Assembly: GCF_004331645.1 (NCBI RefSeq)
Contig: NZ_SJSK01000003.1
Span: 372,301 to 436,300, forward strand
DNA: 64,000 bases
Source of the DNA: Pedobacter frigiditerrae
GTDB lineage: Bacteria > Bacteroidota > Bacteroidia > Sphingobacteriales > Sphingobacteriaceae
Reading direction: 5' to 3'
The first letter of the stretch is position 1, and each line of letters begins with the position of its first letter. The position numbers were made by a program, and so were the translations under genes. This document shows, piece by piece, positions 9,171 to 17,048 of this stretch. Below the pieces are notes generated by a model that saw only the letters and a list, made by a program, of their open reading frames with translations, had not been told where the DNA came from and did no database searches.

Positions 9171-9275
9171 TGCTACAAATGTAGGTTATATTTTCGATTT
9201 ACCTACCTGCCATATGGTAGGTGATTTTTGATTTACGCATATCAATTCGTCTGATTATGACTATTTTTACAGCAA

Positions 9276-10175
9276 ATGCAATTAAAACAATTAGCTCAAA
9301 ATTTTAAGGAAAGCTTAAGCGCTATTTATCAGGAAGATGAAAGTCAAGCTTTGTTTTTGGTTACACTTCAATATCTTTTAAATTATAGCAGAGCTGATTA
9401 TTCGCTTAAAAAGGATTTGGAAATAGCTGAAGAGCAAGCCGCAAAGTTTCTTGCTATTTTAAAAGAATTAAAAACCGGGAGACCAATTCAGTACATTTTA
9501 GGAGAAGCTCATTTTTATGGTTTCACCTTTAAAGTAGACGAATCTGTTTTAATCCCAAGACCAGAAACAGAAGAATTAGTAGAGTGGATTATCGAAGAAG
9601 TTAAGAATTACGATTTACGATTTACGAATGATGCAATCGTCAATCGTCAATCGTCAATCAAAAATATACTTGATATTGGCACAGGTAGTGGTTGCATAGC
9701 CATTTCGCTAAAGAAAAACCTTCCTAATGCCAACGTTTATGCATTAGACATTGCAGAAGATACAATAGAAACAGCAAAAAAAAATGCCATATTAAATAAT
9801 GTCGAAGTTGGGTTTATTAAAGATGATATACTCCAATCTCAATACTCAATACTCAATACTCAATACTCCGTTATCGTTAGCAACCCTCCATATATTAAAG
9901 AAGATGAGAAACCAGCAATGCATCAAAACGTGGTTGCCAATGAACCGCACAGGGCATTGTTTGTAAGCAATGAAAATCCATTGATATTTTACGAAACCAT
10001 TGCCAGTTTTGCCTTAAAAAACTTAGCAAATAATGGACTGCTTTTCTTTGAAATTAATGAATACCTTGGTGAACAAACAGTTAATTTATTAAAAGATAAA
10101 GGATTTAAAAACATTGAGTTAAAAAAAGATATGCAGGGGAAAGATAGGATGATTAGGGCTAGCTACAACCCCTAA
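9276..10175 (+). CDS. prmC: Peptide chain release factor N5-glutamine methyltransferase
   Basis: Methylates the Gln of the GGQ motif in RF1 and RF2. An N-terminal helical domain (1-90) precedes PRPETEELVEW, the SAM loop DIGTGSGCIA (133-142), and the catalytic NPPY (203-206). Two stretches look foreign to the family: residues 111-129 before the SAM strand and 187-198 just before the NPPY strand. Both are translated 7-bp tandem repeats at the DNA level. The last three residues (YNP) and the stop codon come from a CCCCTAA-type palindromic repeat, so the C terminus has been re-formed by that element. All catalytic motifs are intact and the frame is open, so the gene is probably functional. Confidence 0.93.
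   Translation: MQLKQLAQNFKESLSAIYQEDESQALFLVTLQYLLNYSRADYSLKKDLEIAEEQAAKFLAILKELKTGRPIQYILGEAHFYGFTFKVDESVLIPRPETEELVEWIIEEVKNYDLRFTNDAIVNRQSSIKNILDIGTGSGCIAISLKKNLPNANVYALDIAEDTIETAKKNAILNNVEVGFIKDDILQSQYSILNTQYSVIVSNPPYIKEDEKPAMHQNVVANEPHRALFVSNENPLIFYETIASFALKNLANNGLLFFEINEYLGEQTVNLLKDKGFKNIELKKDMQGKDRMIRASYNP
9604..9663 (+). repeat. Heptamer array inside prmC (first)
   Basis: Two 7-bp units of the type TTACGAT are followed by three and a half units of CAATCGT. The array is translated in frame as about 19 residues between the substrate loop and the SAM-binding strand of PrmC. It belongs to the 7-bp repeat family also seen at 16034, 34592 and 50101. Confidence 0.8.
9834..9868 (+). repeat. 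Heptamer array inside prmC (second)
   Basis: Four tandem copies of CAATACT, preceded by a CAATCT variant. They are translated in frame as a Gln/Ser/Tyr/Asn-rich stretch ending just before the strand that leads to the catalytic NPPY. The same heptamer in reverse orientation appears upstream of the adenosyltransferase gene at 50101-50128. Confidence 0.82.
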
Positions 10176-10275
10176 ATCCCCTAAAGGGGACTTCCTTTCA
10201 AACGAATAAAAAACTACTCGCAGTTTATCATCTATTTACATCTTGCAACCCCCCTTTAGGGGGTTGGGGGTTAAG
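10163..10275. terminator. Paired CCCCTAA-type palindromes between convergent prmC and xerD
   Basis: There are two GC-rich hairpins in an AT-rich setting: CCCCTAAAGGGG at 10178-10189, and AACCCCCC...GGGGGTT at 10247-10265. The left element supplies the prmC stop (TAA at 10173-10175). The right one supplies the xerD stop (TAA on the minus strand, 10271-10273). The arrangement suits a two-way transcription stop. A related copy lies at 45683-45708, again touching a stop codon. Confidence 0.7.
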
Positions 10276-11170
10276 ACCTCGGATGAAACTGCGTAATTAC
10301 ACTTCTTAAATAATCTCTATCTAAATGTGTGTAAATCTCTGTAGTGGTTATGCTTGCGTGCCCCAGCATTTCTTGAACTGCTCTTAAATCTGCACCACCT
10401 TCTATTAAATGAGTGGCAAAAGAATGACGTAAGGTATGTGGACTGATACTTTTGTGAATTCCAGTTTTAGCAGCTAAATCTTTGATTAACGTGAAAACAG
10501 AAATACGTGATAACCTACTTCCCAAACGATTTAAAAATATAAAATCTTCATGCCCACGTTTAATGTTCAAATGAACACGTACTTCATTTACATAGATTTC
10601 CAATAGTTTTAAAGCGACAGAACCAATTGGCACTAAACGTTCTTTATTCCCTTTTCCAATAACCTTAATAAATTCTGTATCAGCATAAATATTAGAGATC
10701 CTCAATTCTACCAACTCAGTAACACGTAAGCCACAACCATAGAGCATTTCAATTATGGCTTTGTTACGCATTCCTTCAGGTTTTGAAGCATCAATGGCAT
10801 CAATTAGTTTATTAATCTCATGAATATTTAAAGTATCTGGAAGTTTCCTGGTTAGTTTAGGAGCTTCTAATAATGCAGTTGGGTCTTCCTCAATAATTTC
10901 TTCTTGCATTAAATAATTAAAAAAGGCTTTGATACCAGAAATTACTCTTGCTTGTGTATTGGCTTGCATTCCGATTTCATTTAACCAAGTGATGAAAGCC
11001 CTTAAATCTAATAATTGTATTTGATTGAGATTTAAATCCTTATCTATTGCTAAGTAATATTGTACCAATTTATCAACGTCGTTTAAATAAGCCTCAATAG
11101 AATGCTTAGAAAGTGAACGTTCTAATTTTAAATAATCCTTAAAACCTTTAAGATAAGATTGGGTATTCAT
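10271..11170 (-). CDS. xerD: Site-specific tyrosine recombinase
   Basis: About 299 residues; I start it at the Met of MNTQSYLKGFKDYLKLERSL, because an earlier in-frame start at 11203 overlaps the upstream region of the divergent gene and adds non-family residues. The N-terminal SAM-like core-binding domain is followed by the catalytic domain with the first Arg in GCGLRVTELVELR, the HxLR box SPHTLRHSFATHL and the final LGHASITTTEIYTH with the His and nucleophilic Tyr. XerC/XerD proteins resolve chromosome dimers at dif with help from FtsK. No transposon context is seen, so housekeeping XerD is the best reading, though XerC cannot be excluded. Confidence 0.88.
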   Translation of the reverse strand: MNTQSYLKGFKDYLKLERSLSKHSIEAYLNDVDKLVQYYLAIDKDLNLNQIQLLDLRAFITWLNEIGMQANTQARVISGIKAFFNYLMQEEIIEEDPTALLEAPKLTRKLPDTLNIHEINKLIDAIDASKPEGMRNKAIIEMLYGCGLRVTELVELRISNIYADTEFIKVIGKGNKERLVPIGSVALKLLEIYVNEVRVHLNIKRGHEDFIFLNRLGSRLSRISVFTLIKDLAAKTGIHKSISPHTLRHSFATHLIEGGADLRAVQEMLGHASITTTEIYTHLDRDYLRSVITQFHPRS

Positions 11171-11229
11171 TAAATTTATTGAGTTTTTTTTATAACATTG
11201 CAACGTTACAACATTTCAAACAAAAACGT

Positions 11230-11646
11230 ATGAAAATACAAATAATCAACGGTCCAAATTTAAATCTTTTAGGTTTACGTGAACCATCAATATATGGCTC
11301 AGAAGGATTTGAATCTTATATTTCGCAACTGCGTGAAATGTACAGTATCATAGAAATTGATTACTACCAAAGCAATGTAGAAGGGGAGTTGATTAACAAA
11401 TTACACGAGATTGGCTTTTCTTATGATGGCATTATCATTAATGCAGGAGGTTATACACACACTTCTGTAGCTATTGCTGATGCCATTGCGGCCATAAAAA
11501 CTCCTGTGGTTGAGGTACATATCTCTAATATTTACGCTCGTGAAGAATTTCGCCATATTTCGTTAACAGGAAAAAACTGTAAAGGGGTTTTAACAGGTTT
11601 CGGCTTAGATGGCTACCGTTTAGCAATTGAAAGTTTATTAAAATAA
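11230..11646 (+). CDS. aroQ: Type II 3-dehydroquinate dehydratase
   Basis: Removes water from 3-dehydroquinate in the shikimate pathway. The 138-residue form beginning MKIQIINGPNLNLLGLREP is standard for the dodecameric type II enzyme; the longer start at 11179 would overlap the xerD start region. The catalytic Tyr is in EPSIYG (near 22), the substrate block is NAGGYTHTSVAIADAI (about 73-88), and the catalytic His lies in EVHISNIYAREEFRH. It is divergent from xerD and followed 10 nt later by a thioredoxin-like gene. Confidence 0.94.
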   Translation: MKIQIINGPNLNLLGLREPSIYGSEGFESYISQLREMYSIIEIDYYQSNVEGELINKLHEIGFSYDGIIINAGGYTHTSVAIADAIAAIKTPVVEVHISNIYAREEFRHISLTGKNCKGVLTGFGLDGYRLAIESLLK

Positions 11647-11656
11647 CTCCTATCAA

Positions 11657-12382
11657 ATGAAAGCATACCTATTCATAATTATTTTGTTTTTTGCAGTAAG
11701 TGTTCATGCGCAAACAACGACAAGAACAACCACAAAATTGGATGAAAATACAATTGTAAAAGATAGTTCGGGAACTGTTTTGCCTTATTCCATTTGGCAG
11801 AAATTAATGCAAACAGGAGAGTACAATTTAAAAAAGGTGACAGGACTTGATGAATTTGTAGCCTACAAAATGAATGATGTTGAAAAGGCAAGGGCTGATG
11901 AAAGAAGGAAAGCCGCAATACTTAATATGCCAAAACCTCGTCAGGCAGCCTCATTAAAAGAAGGAGAGAAGTTTAAAGGTGATAAGTTTACAGACATCAA
12001 TGGAAATAAATACGATTTAAAAACATCGATTGATAAAGTGTATGTTATCAATTTTTGGTTTATCAATTGTCCACCTTGTAAGCAGGAAATTCCTGAGCTG
12101 AATAAAGTAGTAGAAAAATACAAAGACAATAAAAATGTAGTATTTATTGGAATAGGATTAGACAACAAAACTGACCTTGCAGCATTTTTAAAAACTACTC
12201 CCTTTAATTATAATATAATTGATGAAGGAAGATTTTATGCTCAAAAATATGAAATTGATGGGTATCCTACACATGTAATTGTAGGTAAAGATGGTTTGAT
12301 TAAATTCAGTACAATAGGCTTAGCAGGAAATACTGTTTATTGGATAGAAAAAACAATTGGTGAGCAATTAAAAGGTATTTAA
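11657..12382 (+). CDS. Exported TlpA-like thioredoxin-fold protein
   Basis: 241 residues. A signal peptide (KAYLFIIILFFAVSVHAQ) directs it to the periplasm. A poorly conserved middle part of about 80 residues is followed by a redoxin/AhpC-TSA-like domain with the active site INCPPCKQEI (CPPC at 138-141) and a cis-Pro loop GYPTHVIVGKDG near 210. TlpA/ResA-type proteins keep periplasmic thiols reduced, for example for cytochrome c maturation; the partner is unknown here. It follows aroQ closely, and its stop shares TTAA with the opposite-strand glycosyltransferase. Confidence 0.83.
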   Translation: MKAYLFIIILFFAVSVHAQTTTRTTTKLDENTIVKDSSGTVLPYSIWQKLMQTGEYNLKKVTGLDEFVAYKMNDVEKARADERRKAAILNMPKPRQAASLKEGEKFKGDKFTDINGNKYDLKTSIDKVYVINFWFINCPPCKQEIPELNKVVEKYKDNKNVVFIGIGLDNKTDLAAFLKTTPFNYNIIDEGRFYAQKYEIDGYPTHVIVGKDGLIKFSTIGLAGNTVYWIEKTIGEQLKGI

Positions 12383-13404
12383 AACCATCTTAAGTCGCTA
12401 AACTTCTTTGTCTTTTTAATGAAATAAGCCCAAACAATACTGTGTTTGTAAACGCCGGTATGATTTTTAAATGCAATTTGTTTTTCGCTTCTTTTTGCAG
12501 CTGTTTTATTTAAGTCTCTGAAAAAATGAAAATGAGCCTTAGAAATAGCTAATGTAAATTTAGGTTTTCCTTTTAATAAAAATTGTAACCAAGCGGCAAA
12601 ATCCAGCCAAATCCTTGCAAAGATTAGTTGATATGCATCGCCCTTTGGTAAATTTTTTTGCATGATAATTAGGTTATTCCTAAAGTTTAAATAGGTTTTA
12701 AAAGGATTAACCGCATTAAGTGTACCACCACCTAAATGGTAAACTTCCACATCTGTGCAAGCAACAATACGATAGCCTAGGTTTTTTAAACGCCAGCATA
12801 AATCTATTTCTTCCATATGGGCAAACAAATCAGCATCTAAACCATTTACTTCTTTCCAGGCTTTGCTTTTAATGAAAAATGCGGCTCCACTTGCCCAAAA
12901 GATATCTGCATTTGTATTGTATTGATTATGATCGAACTCAACTTCATCAAAAATTCTTCCCCTACAAAATGGATAAGCATATAAATCCATAAAGCCACCA
13001 GCCGCACCAGCATACTCAAACTGGTCTTTTTGAACTTGATATTTTATTTTTGGTTGAGCAACTGCAATCTTTTCATCGCTCTCCATTAAAGCTATTACAG
13101 GTTTTATCCAATTTTCTGGAACTTCAACATCAGAGTTTAGCAGCACAAAATAATCGGCATTTACTCTTTGTAAAATGTGGTTATACCCACCAGCAAAACC
13201 ATAGTTTTTATTGTTCGTAAGGATAGTTATTTGAGGGAAATTTGTTTTGATAAACTCAATGGAATCATCTGTGGAAGCATTATCACCTACTATGATTTGT
13301 AGATTCTCATAGCTAGATTGCACCACACTAGGTAAAAACCTTTCTAACAAGACTTTACCATTCCAATTTAAAATTACAACCGCTACACTTGGTTTCATAT
13401 CCAT
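12379..13404 (-). CDS. Glycosyltransferase family 2
   Basis: 341 residues with a GT-A fold start: VAVVILNWNGK (7-17), the nucleotide-binding DNASTDD (41-47), NYGFAGGYNHIL and the metal-binding NSD at 90-92, then ASGAAFFIKSKAWKEVNGLD and HMEEIDLCWRLKNLG. It resembles rhamnosyl- or galactosyltransferases of the WbbL type that add sugars to surface polysaccharide. It begins directly after the stop of the lipid A acyltransferase gene, so the two form an operon, which suggests a role in lipopolysaccharide or lipid glycan assembly. Confidence 0.87.
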   Translation of the reverse strand: MDMKPSVAVVILNWNGKVLLERFLPSVVQSSYENLQIIVGDNASTDDSIEFIKTNFPQITILTNNKNYGFAGGYNHILQRVNADYFVLLNSDVEVPENWIKPVIALMESDEKIAVAQPKIKYQVQKDQFEYAGAAGGFMDLYAYPFCRGRIFDEVEFDHNQYNTNADIFWASGAAFFIKSKAWKEVNGLDADLFAHMEEIDLCWRLKNLGYRIVACTDVEVYHLGGGTLNAVNPFKTYLNFRNNLIIMQKNLPKGDAYQLIFARIWLDFAAWLQFLLKGKPKFTLAISKAHFHFFRDLNKTAAKRSEKQIAFKNHTGVYKHSIVWAYFIKKTKKFSDLRWF

Positions 13405-14274
13405 CTACTTAACAAATTTCCATCGCTTATGGCTCCAAAGCCAAAAATCTGGCTTGGCCTGAATGGTTTTATTTAAAAACTCATAAAGTTTATCGGTAAT
13501 TTCGTGGCCTTCTGTAACTTTTGGTTCTTCGCATAAAAGCAAACAATCAACCTCATAATAACCTCGTTTAACTTTAATTACATCAAAATAAAATATTGGT
13601 CTATTGGTCTGTAGCGCTATTTTCTCTAAGCCTAACAAAACAGCAGTTGGTTGATTTAACCATTGCAAAGTATACTGTGTTTCCTCCTTAACAGGCGTTT
13701 GGTCGGCAGCAAAACAGAACATCGTGGGCTGGTCTTTAGTAGCAATTACCTTTCTTAACGTTTGGCGCATCGGCACAAATTCATTTCCAAAACGTGTTCT
13801 TAATTTTTGAAACCATTTTTCAAATAATTCACTAGCTAATGGCTTATAAATCACATATTCAGTCGCACTTAAGTTTAATCCCAATGCTAGCATGCATAAC
13901 TCCCAATTACCATAATGCCCAGTACATGCCAACACACTTTCTCCTTTACTAAAGTAAGCCTCAATTTGTTCTAGACCATTAAATTTAACACGTTTACGTA
14001 ATTCCTTTTCTGAAATTGTATTTAACTTGATGATTTCGAAAATCAAATCTGCCAAATATTTGTAAAAGCTTTTTTCAATGCGAATAATCTCTTTAACACT
14101 CTTTTCTGGAAAAGATTTTTGCAGATTTTCTCTTACTACTTTTCGTCTATATTTTACAATATGATAAAGTGGATAATAAATTAACCTGGCAAAAAAGTGT
14201 AAAATGGATAAGGGCAATAGAGATAACAAATACAAAAAAAATAACCCGATGTGCAAAATGCCTTTTTTAATCAT
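13405..14274 (-). CDS. Lipid A biosynthesis (lauroyl-type) acyltransferase
   Basis: 289 residues of the LpxL/HtrB family, inner-membrane enzymes that move an acyl chain from acyl-ACP onto the lipid A precursor. An N-terminal membrane anchor (about 8-35) precedes the catalytic box TGHYGNWE (118-125; His120 and Glu125 as HX4E). Later blocks AADQTP and the C-terminal FWLWSHKRWK fit the family. The partner gene immediately downstream is a glycosyltransferase. In Bacteroidota the acyl chain position and length differ from E. coli, so no symbol is given. Confidence 0.87.
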   Translation of the reverse strand: MIKKGILHIGLFFLYLLSLLPLSILHFFARLIYYPLYHIVKYRRKVVRENLQKSFPEKSVKEIIRIEKSFYKYLADLIFEIIKLNTISEKELRKRVKFNGLEQIEAYFSKGESVLACTGHYGNWELCMLALGLNLSATEYVIYKPLASELFEKWFQKLRTRFGNEFVPMRQTLRKVIATKDQPTMFCFAADQTPVKEETQYTLQWLNQPTAVLLGLEKIALQTNRPIFYFDVIKVKRGYYEVDCLLLCEEPKVTEGHEITDKLYEFLNKTIQAKPDFWLWSHKRWKFVK

Positions 14275-14311
14275 TAATTTCGATGCCTAGATTGCAAACA
14301 TAAAATAACAG

Positions 14312-14917
14312 ATGCAAAGTTCAGCTATATTTCCACTTTTTTATATTCCACCTGTAAGTTATATTACAGCTTTAAAAGAACAAAACTTCAGTATTTCATT
14401 AGAAAAACAAGAACATTTCCCTAAGCAAACTTTCAGAAATAGAGCAAATATAGCATCGCCAGATGGCATATTGGATTTAGTGGTACCTGTTATTAAAGGT
14501 TCTAAAGTTCACAAACCATACAAGGATGTTAAAATTAGCTACGATGCAAAATGGCAACGCCTACATTGGCTAAGCTTACAAACTTGTTATAGAAGTTCTG
14601 CTTATTTTGAATATTATGAAGATGGTATTGCGCCATTTTATGAGAAAAAATATGATTTCCTTTTTGATTATAACCTAGAGTTATTGAACTGGATCTTCAA
14701 ACAATTGAAAGTAAATCCAACTATTAATTTTACCGAAGAATATTTTAGGGAGCCAGAAGGATTAGATTTAAGAGACAGTTTTAGTAAAAAAACTATTCAT
14801 TCCTTTCAAACGAAAAACTATTTTCAAGTGTTTAGCGATAGAAACGAATTTATTCCTAATTTAAGTATTGTAGATTTATTGTTTAATCAAGGTCCACAAA
14901 CAAAATCATATCTTTAA
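14312..14917 (+). CDS. WbqC family protein
   Basis: 201 residues. The start AIFPLFYIPPVSYITALKEQ and the middle FPKQTFRNRANIASPDG with WQRLHWLSLQTCYRSSAYFE are characteristic of the WbqC-like family, found in O-antigen and other surface polysaccharide clusters. The biochemical role is not settled; some members have been proposed to modify amino sugars. It faces away from the lipid A acyltransferase/glycosyltransferase operon and is followed after 3 nt by corA. Confidence 0.82.
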   Translation: MQSSAIFPLFYIPPVSYITALKEQNFSISLEKQEHFPKQTFRNRANIASPDGILDLVVPVIKGSKVHKPYKDVKISYDAKWQRLHWLSLQTCYRSSAYFEYYEDGIAPFYEKKYDFLFDYNLELLNWIFKQLKVNPTINFTEEYFREPEGLDLRDSFSKKTIHSFQTKNYFQVFSDRNEFIPNLSIVDLLFNQGPQTKSYL

Positions 14918-14920
14918 TAA

Positions 14921-16036
14921 ATGTCTAAAAGCAAACACAAACATCATAAACATCGTTATGCTTTACCAAGTCCTGGTTCTAGTCCAGGTACCGTTTATAT
15001 TGATGAGAATTCTTTAGCACCTCACATCAACTTATATACCTATAACGAAGGTTATTACAAGGTAGAACATATTGAAAACATTGAAGGTTTAAAGCAACGC
15101 TTAACTGACAAAATTTATAACTACTGGGTTGAAATAAAGGGTTTTAATTCCCTTTCTATGTTTGATACATTAACTAAGGATTGGAATATCAACAAGCTTA
15201 TTTTAGAAGACATTACAAGAACTTACCAACGTCCTAAATATGAAGAATATGGAGCTTATGATTTTGCCATCAGCAGAATGCTCTTTCTTGATGAAGAGAA
15301 TGTTTTAGAAAACGAACAATTGTCATTCATTTTAACCAGTAACGTATTATTCACTTTTCAGGATAAATACGCAGACTGTTTAGACCCAATTCGTAATCGT
15401 TTAGAGATAGGTAAGGGTAATATTCGCATAGGTGGAAGCAGTTACCTGATGTATGCCTTAATGGATATGATTATCGATGAATACTTTGCCGTTTTGGGCA
15501 ATTGGAGTGAGCAACTAGATTTGATAGAGGATAGATTATTCGAAAAACCAGATAAAAGTATCATGTTCGACACTCAATTAATTAAACGTAACCTAATTAC
15601 ATTGAGAAGAGTAGCTTGGCCAGAGCGTGATAAAATGAACGATATTTTAAGAACCGATAGTCCGCTGATTGGAGAGTCTACTAAAGTTTACTTGCGTGAT
15701 GCTTACGACCATTGCATACAGATTATTGATATGGTAGAGTCACTAAAGGAGATTTCGGCAAGTAATATAGATATGTATTTGTCTATCATAAGCAATAGAA
15801 TGAATGAAATTATGAAGGTGTTAACTATCATTTCATCTATCTTTATTCCGCTAACATTTATTGCAGGTATTTACGGTATGAACTTTAGTAGGGAAGACCC
15901 AATTACAGGAAAGATATTACCTCAAAATATGCCAGAACTTTACCAAGAACACGGTTATTTGTATACCATGATTGTAATGGGTTTAATTGCAGTTGTGCAG
16001 GTAATTTACTTTTGGAGGAAGGGTTGGTTTAAGTGA
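14921..16036 (+). CDS. corA: CorA-type magnesium/cobalt transporter
   Basis: 371 residues. A large cytoplasmic domain is followed by two membrane helices (about 301-318 and 347-365), with the selectivity motif GMN at 319-321 in IAGIYGMNFSRE. The MPEL sequence of the periplasmic loop is present too. The N terminus is rich in His and Lys (KSKHKHHKHR), which may bind metal but is not a conserved part of the family. The stop TGA is also the first three bases of a heptamer array, so the repeat abuts the coding end. A second, unrelated Mg transporter (MgtE) lies 1 kb downstream. Confidence 0.92.
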   Translation: MSKSKHKHHKHRYALPSPGSSPGTVYIDENSLAPHINLYTYNEGYYKVEHIENIEGLKQRLTDKIYNYWVEIKGFNSLSMFDTLTKDWNINKLILEDITRTYQRPKYEEYGAYDFAISRMLFLDEENVLENEQLSFILTSNVLFTFQDKYADCLDPIRNRLEIGKGNIRIGGSSYLMYALMDMIIDEYFAVLGNWSEQLDLIEDRLFEKPDKSIMFDTQLIKRNLITLRRVAWPERDKMNDILRTDSPLIGESTKVYLRDAYDHCIQIIDMVESLKEISASNIDMYLSIISNRMNEIMKVLTIISSIFIPLTFIAGIYGMNFSREDPITGKILPQNMPELYQEHGYLYTMIVMGLIAVVQVIYFWRKGWFK

Positions 16037-16064
16037 GATATGAGTATTGAGAAGTGAGATTTGA
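16034..16064 (+). repeat. Heptamer array at the corA stop
   Basis: Four 7-bp units, TGAGATA, TGAGTAT, TGAGAAG and TGAGATT. The first TGA is the corA stop codon. It is the same family, in reverse orientation, as the arrays in prmC and before the ligase gene. Confidence 0.78.
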
Positions 16065-16190
16065 AACAATTTTGTCATTCAGAACCTGTGAAAAATCTAT
16101 CTAAATTGATAATTTTTTGAAAATCAAAACCTGTATTCAATTTGTGGGTACTGTCCCGCCTCCTTCGGGGAAAAATGTGACTTTCATGCT

Positions 16191-16206
16191 CCCGATAGCT
16201 ATCGGG
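16191..16206. repeat. 16-bp perfect palindrome CCCGATAGCTATCGGG
   Basis: Perfect two-fold symmetry. Fourteen central bases are shared with the palindrome at 6463-6480. It lies in a 256-bp gap that also contains a GTCATTCAGA-type REP fragment. A regulator site or a mobile repeat remnant are both possible; two copies in repeat-rich gaps favour the latter. Confidence 0.75.
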
Positions 16207-16292
16207 ACGGGTTTAGTTAGCAAAATGATGTTTTTCATAGGAAAGAAATTTATACGGCTTATAAATAAGTATCTTGAAAAGATAAAATACCA

Positions 16293-16778
16293 ATGAGGTT
16301 CATAAGAATTATAAGAGAGAGCCTAATAATATTACTGGCAATTGTTGTAATTGTTCCATTGCTTTTATTATTTTTTCCAGTATTCATCTTTCTATCTATT
16401 AAGAGTTATTTTGATGAAAAAGCCTATAAAAAGGCTTATGAACAATATGTTTTAAAAATAAACAATGCTAACTTCTTTTGTTATAATAACAAACAGTCTA
16501 TTCAAAAATTAATAGAACAAGAGGTTTTGCCCTTGCTTAACAACAGCATAAATGTTATTTATTTGGATGGGAGGAATCCTGTTTCAGATTTTAATAAATC
16601 TTATATTTCAACCGTGTTATATGGCATTAAGGACAAGAAAGGCTTCCCTTATATATTGAAAATTAGAGATGGGGTTGTGGTAGATAAATCAATTAATGCT
16701 GATTTATATTATACAATTAATCATAACGAAAGTATGAGCTCCTTAGTCAAGAAAATCGATTTGTTTTTTAAGGACTAA
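16293..16778 (+). CDS. Hypothetical single-pass membrane protein
   Basis: 161 residues that I do not recognise. A strong hydrophobic segment (about 10-37) after a basic N terminus (RFIRIIRES) suggests an inner-membrane anchor with the N terminus inside. The remaining 120 residues are polar and Asn/Lys/Tyr-rich, mixed alpha/beta in look, with the block VIYLDGRNPVSDFNKSYIST. Codon use is AT-rich compared with mgtE. Repeats flank it on both sides (16034-16206 and 16794-16849), as expected for an accessory gene dropped into a repeat-rich gap. Confidence 0.6.
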   Translation: MRFIRIIRESLIILLAIVVIVPLLLLFFPVFIFLSIKSYFDEKAYKKAYEQYVLKINNANFFCYNNKQSIQKLIEQEVLPLLNNSINVIYLDGRNPVSDFNKSYISTVLYGIKDKKGFPYILKIRDGVVVDKSINADLYYTINHNESMSSLVKKIDLFFKD

Positions 16779-16793
16779 AGTATGCTAAGCAAG

Positions 16794-16849
16794 AAAGATT
16801 GCTTTCCCGAATAGTCGGGACAGGCTGTCGTTCCTCCTCGCAATGACGG
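16794..16849. repeat. REP-like element with internal CCCGA/TCGGG stem
   Basis: Outer blocks AGATTGCTTTCCCGA and CCTCGCAATGACGG carry inverted ATTGC/GCAAT. An inner TCCCGA-atag-TCGGGA stem is visible. The same build occurs at 6586-6626. It lies between the small membrane protein gene and mgtE. Confidence 0.65.
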
Positions 16850-17048
16850 TATGTTCAAAAGAACCACTACCTCAGTTATATAAACCTTATTGAAGTGTAT
16901 GCCGTTTTTCTCGGCAGCAACGAAAAGAAGGACTGCAATTGCAAAGAAATACTGACACTGTTTTTTTAATGTTAAAAAACCTTTTATATCTATTCTAAAT
17001 GGCTTTTTGTGGCATTTTGAAAATAAATTATTTCTATCTTAGTAGCTT

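Noticed and set aside
9171..9275. FMN riboswitch before ribD, and other riboswitches near queA and the adenosyltransferase
   Set aside because: The gaps are too short or repeat-filled and lack the conserved cores.
11171..11203. Earlier start of xerD
   Set aside because: It adds 11 residues outside the family and overlaps the region needed by the divergent aroQ.
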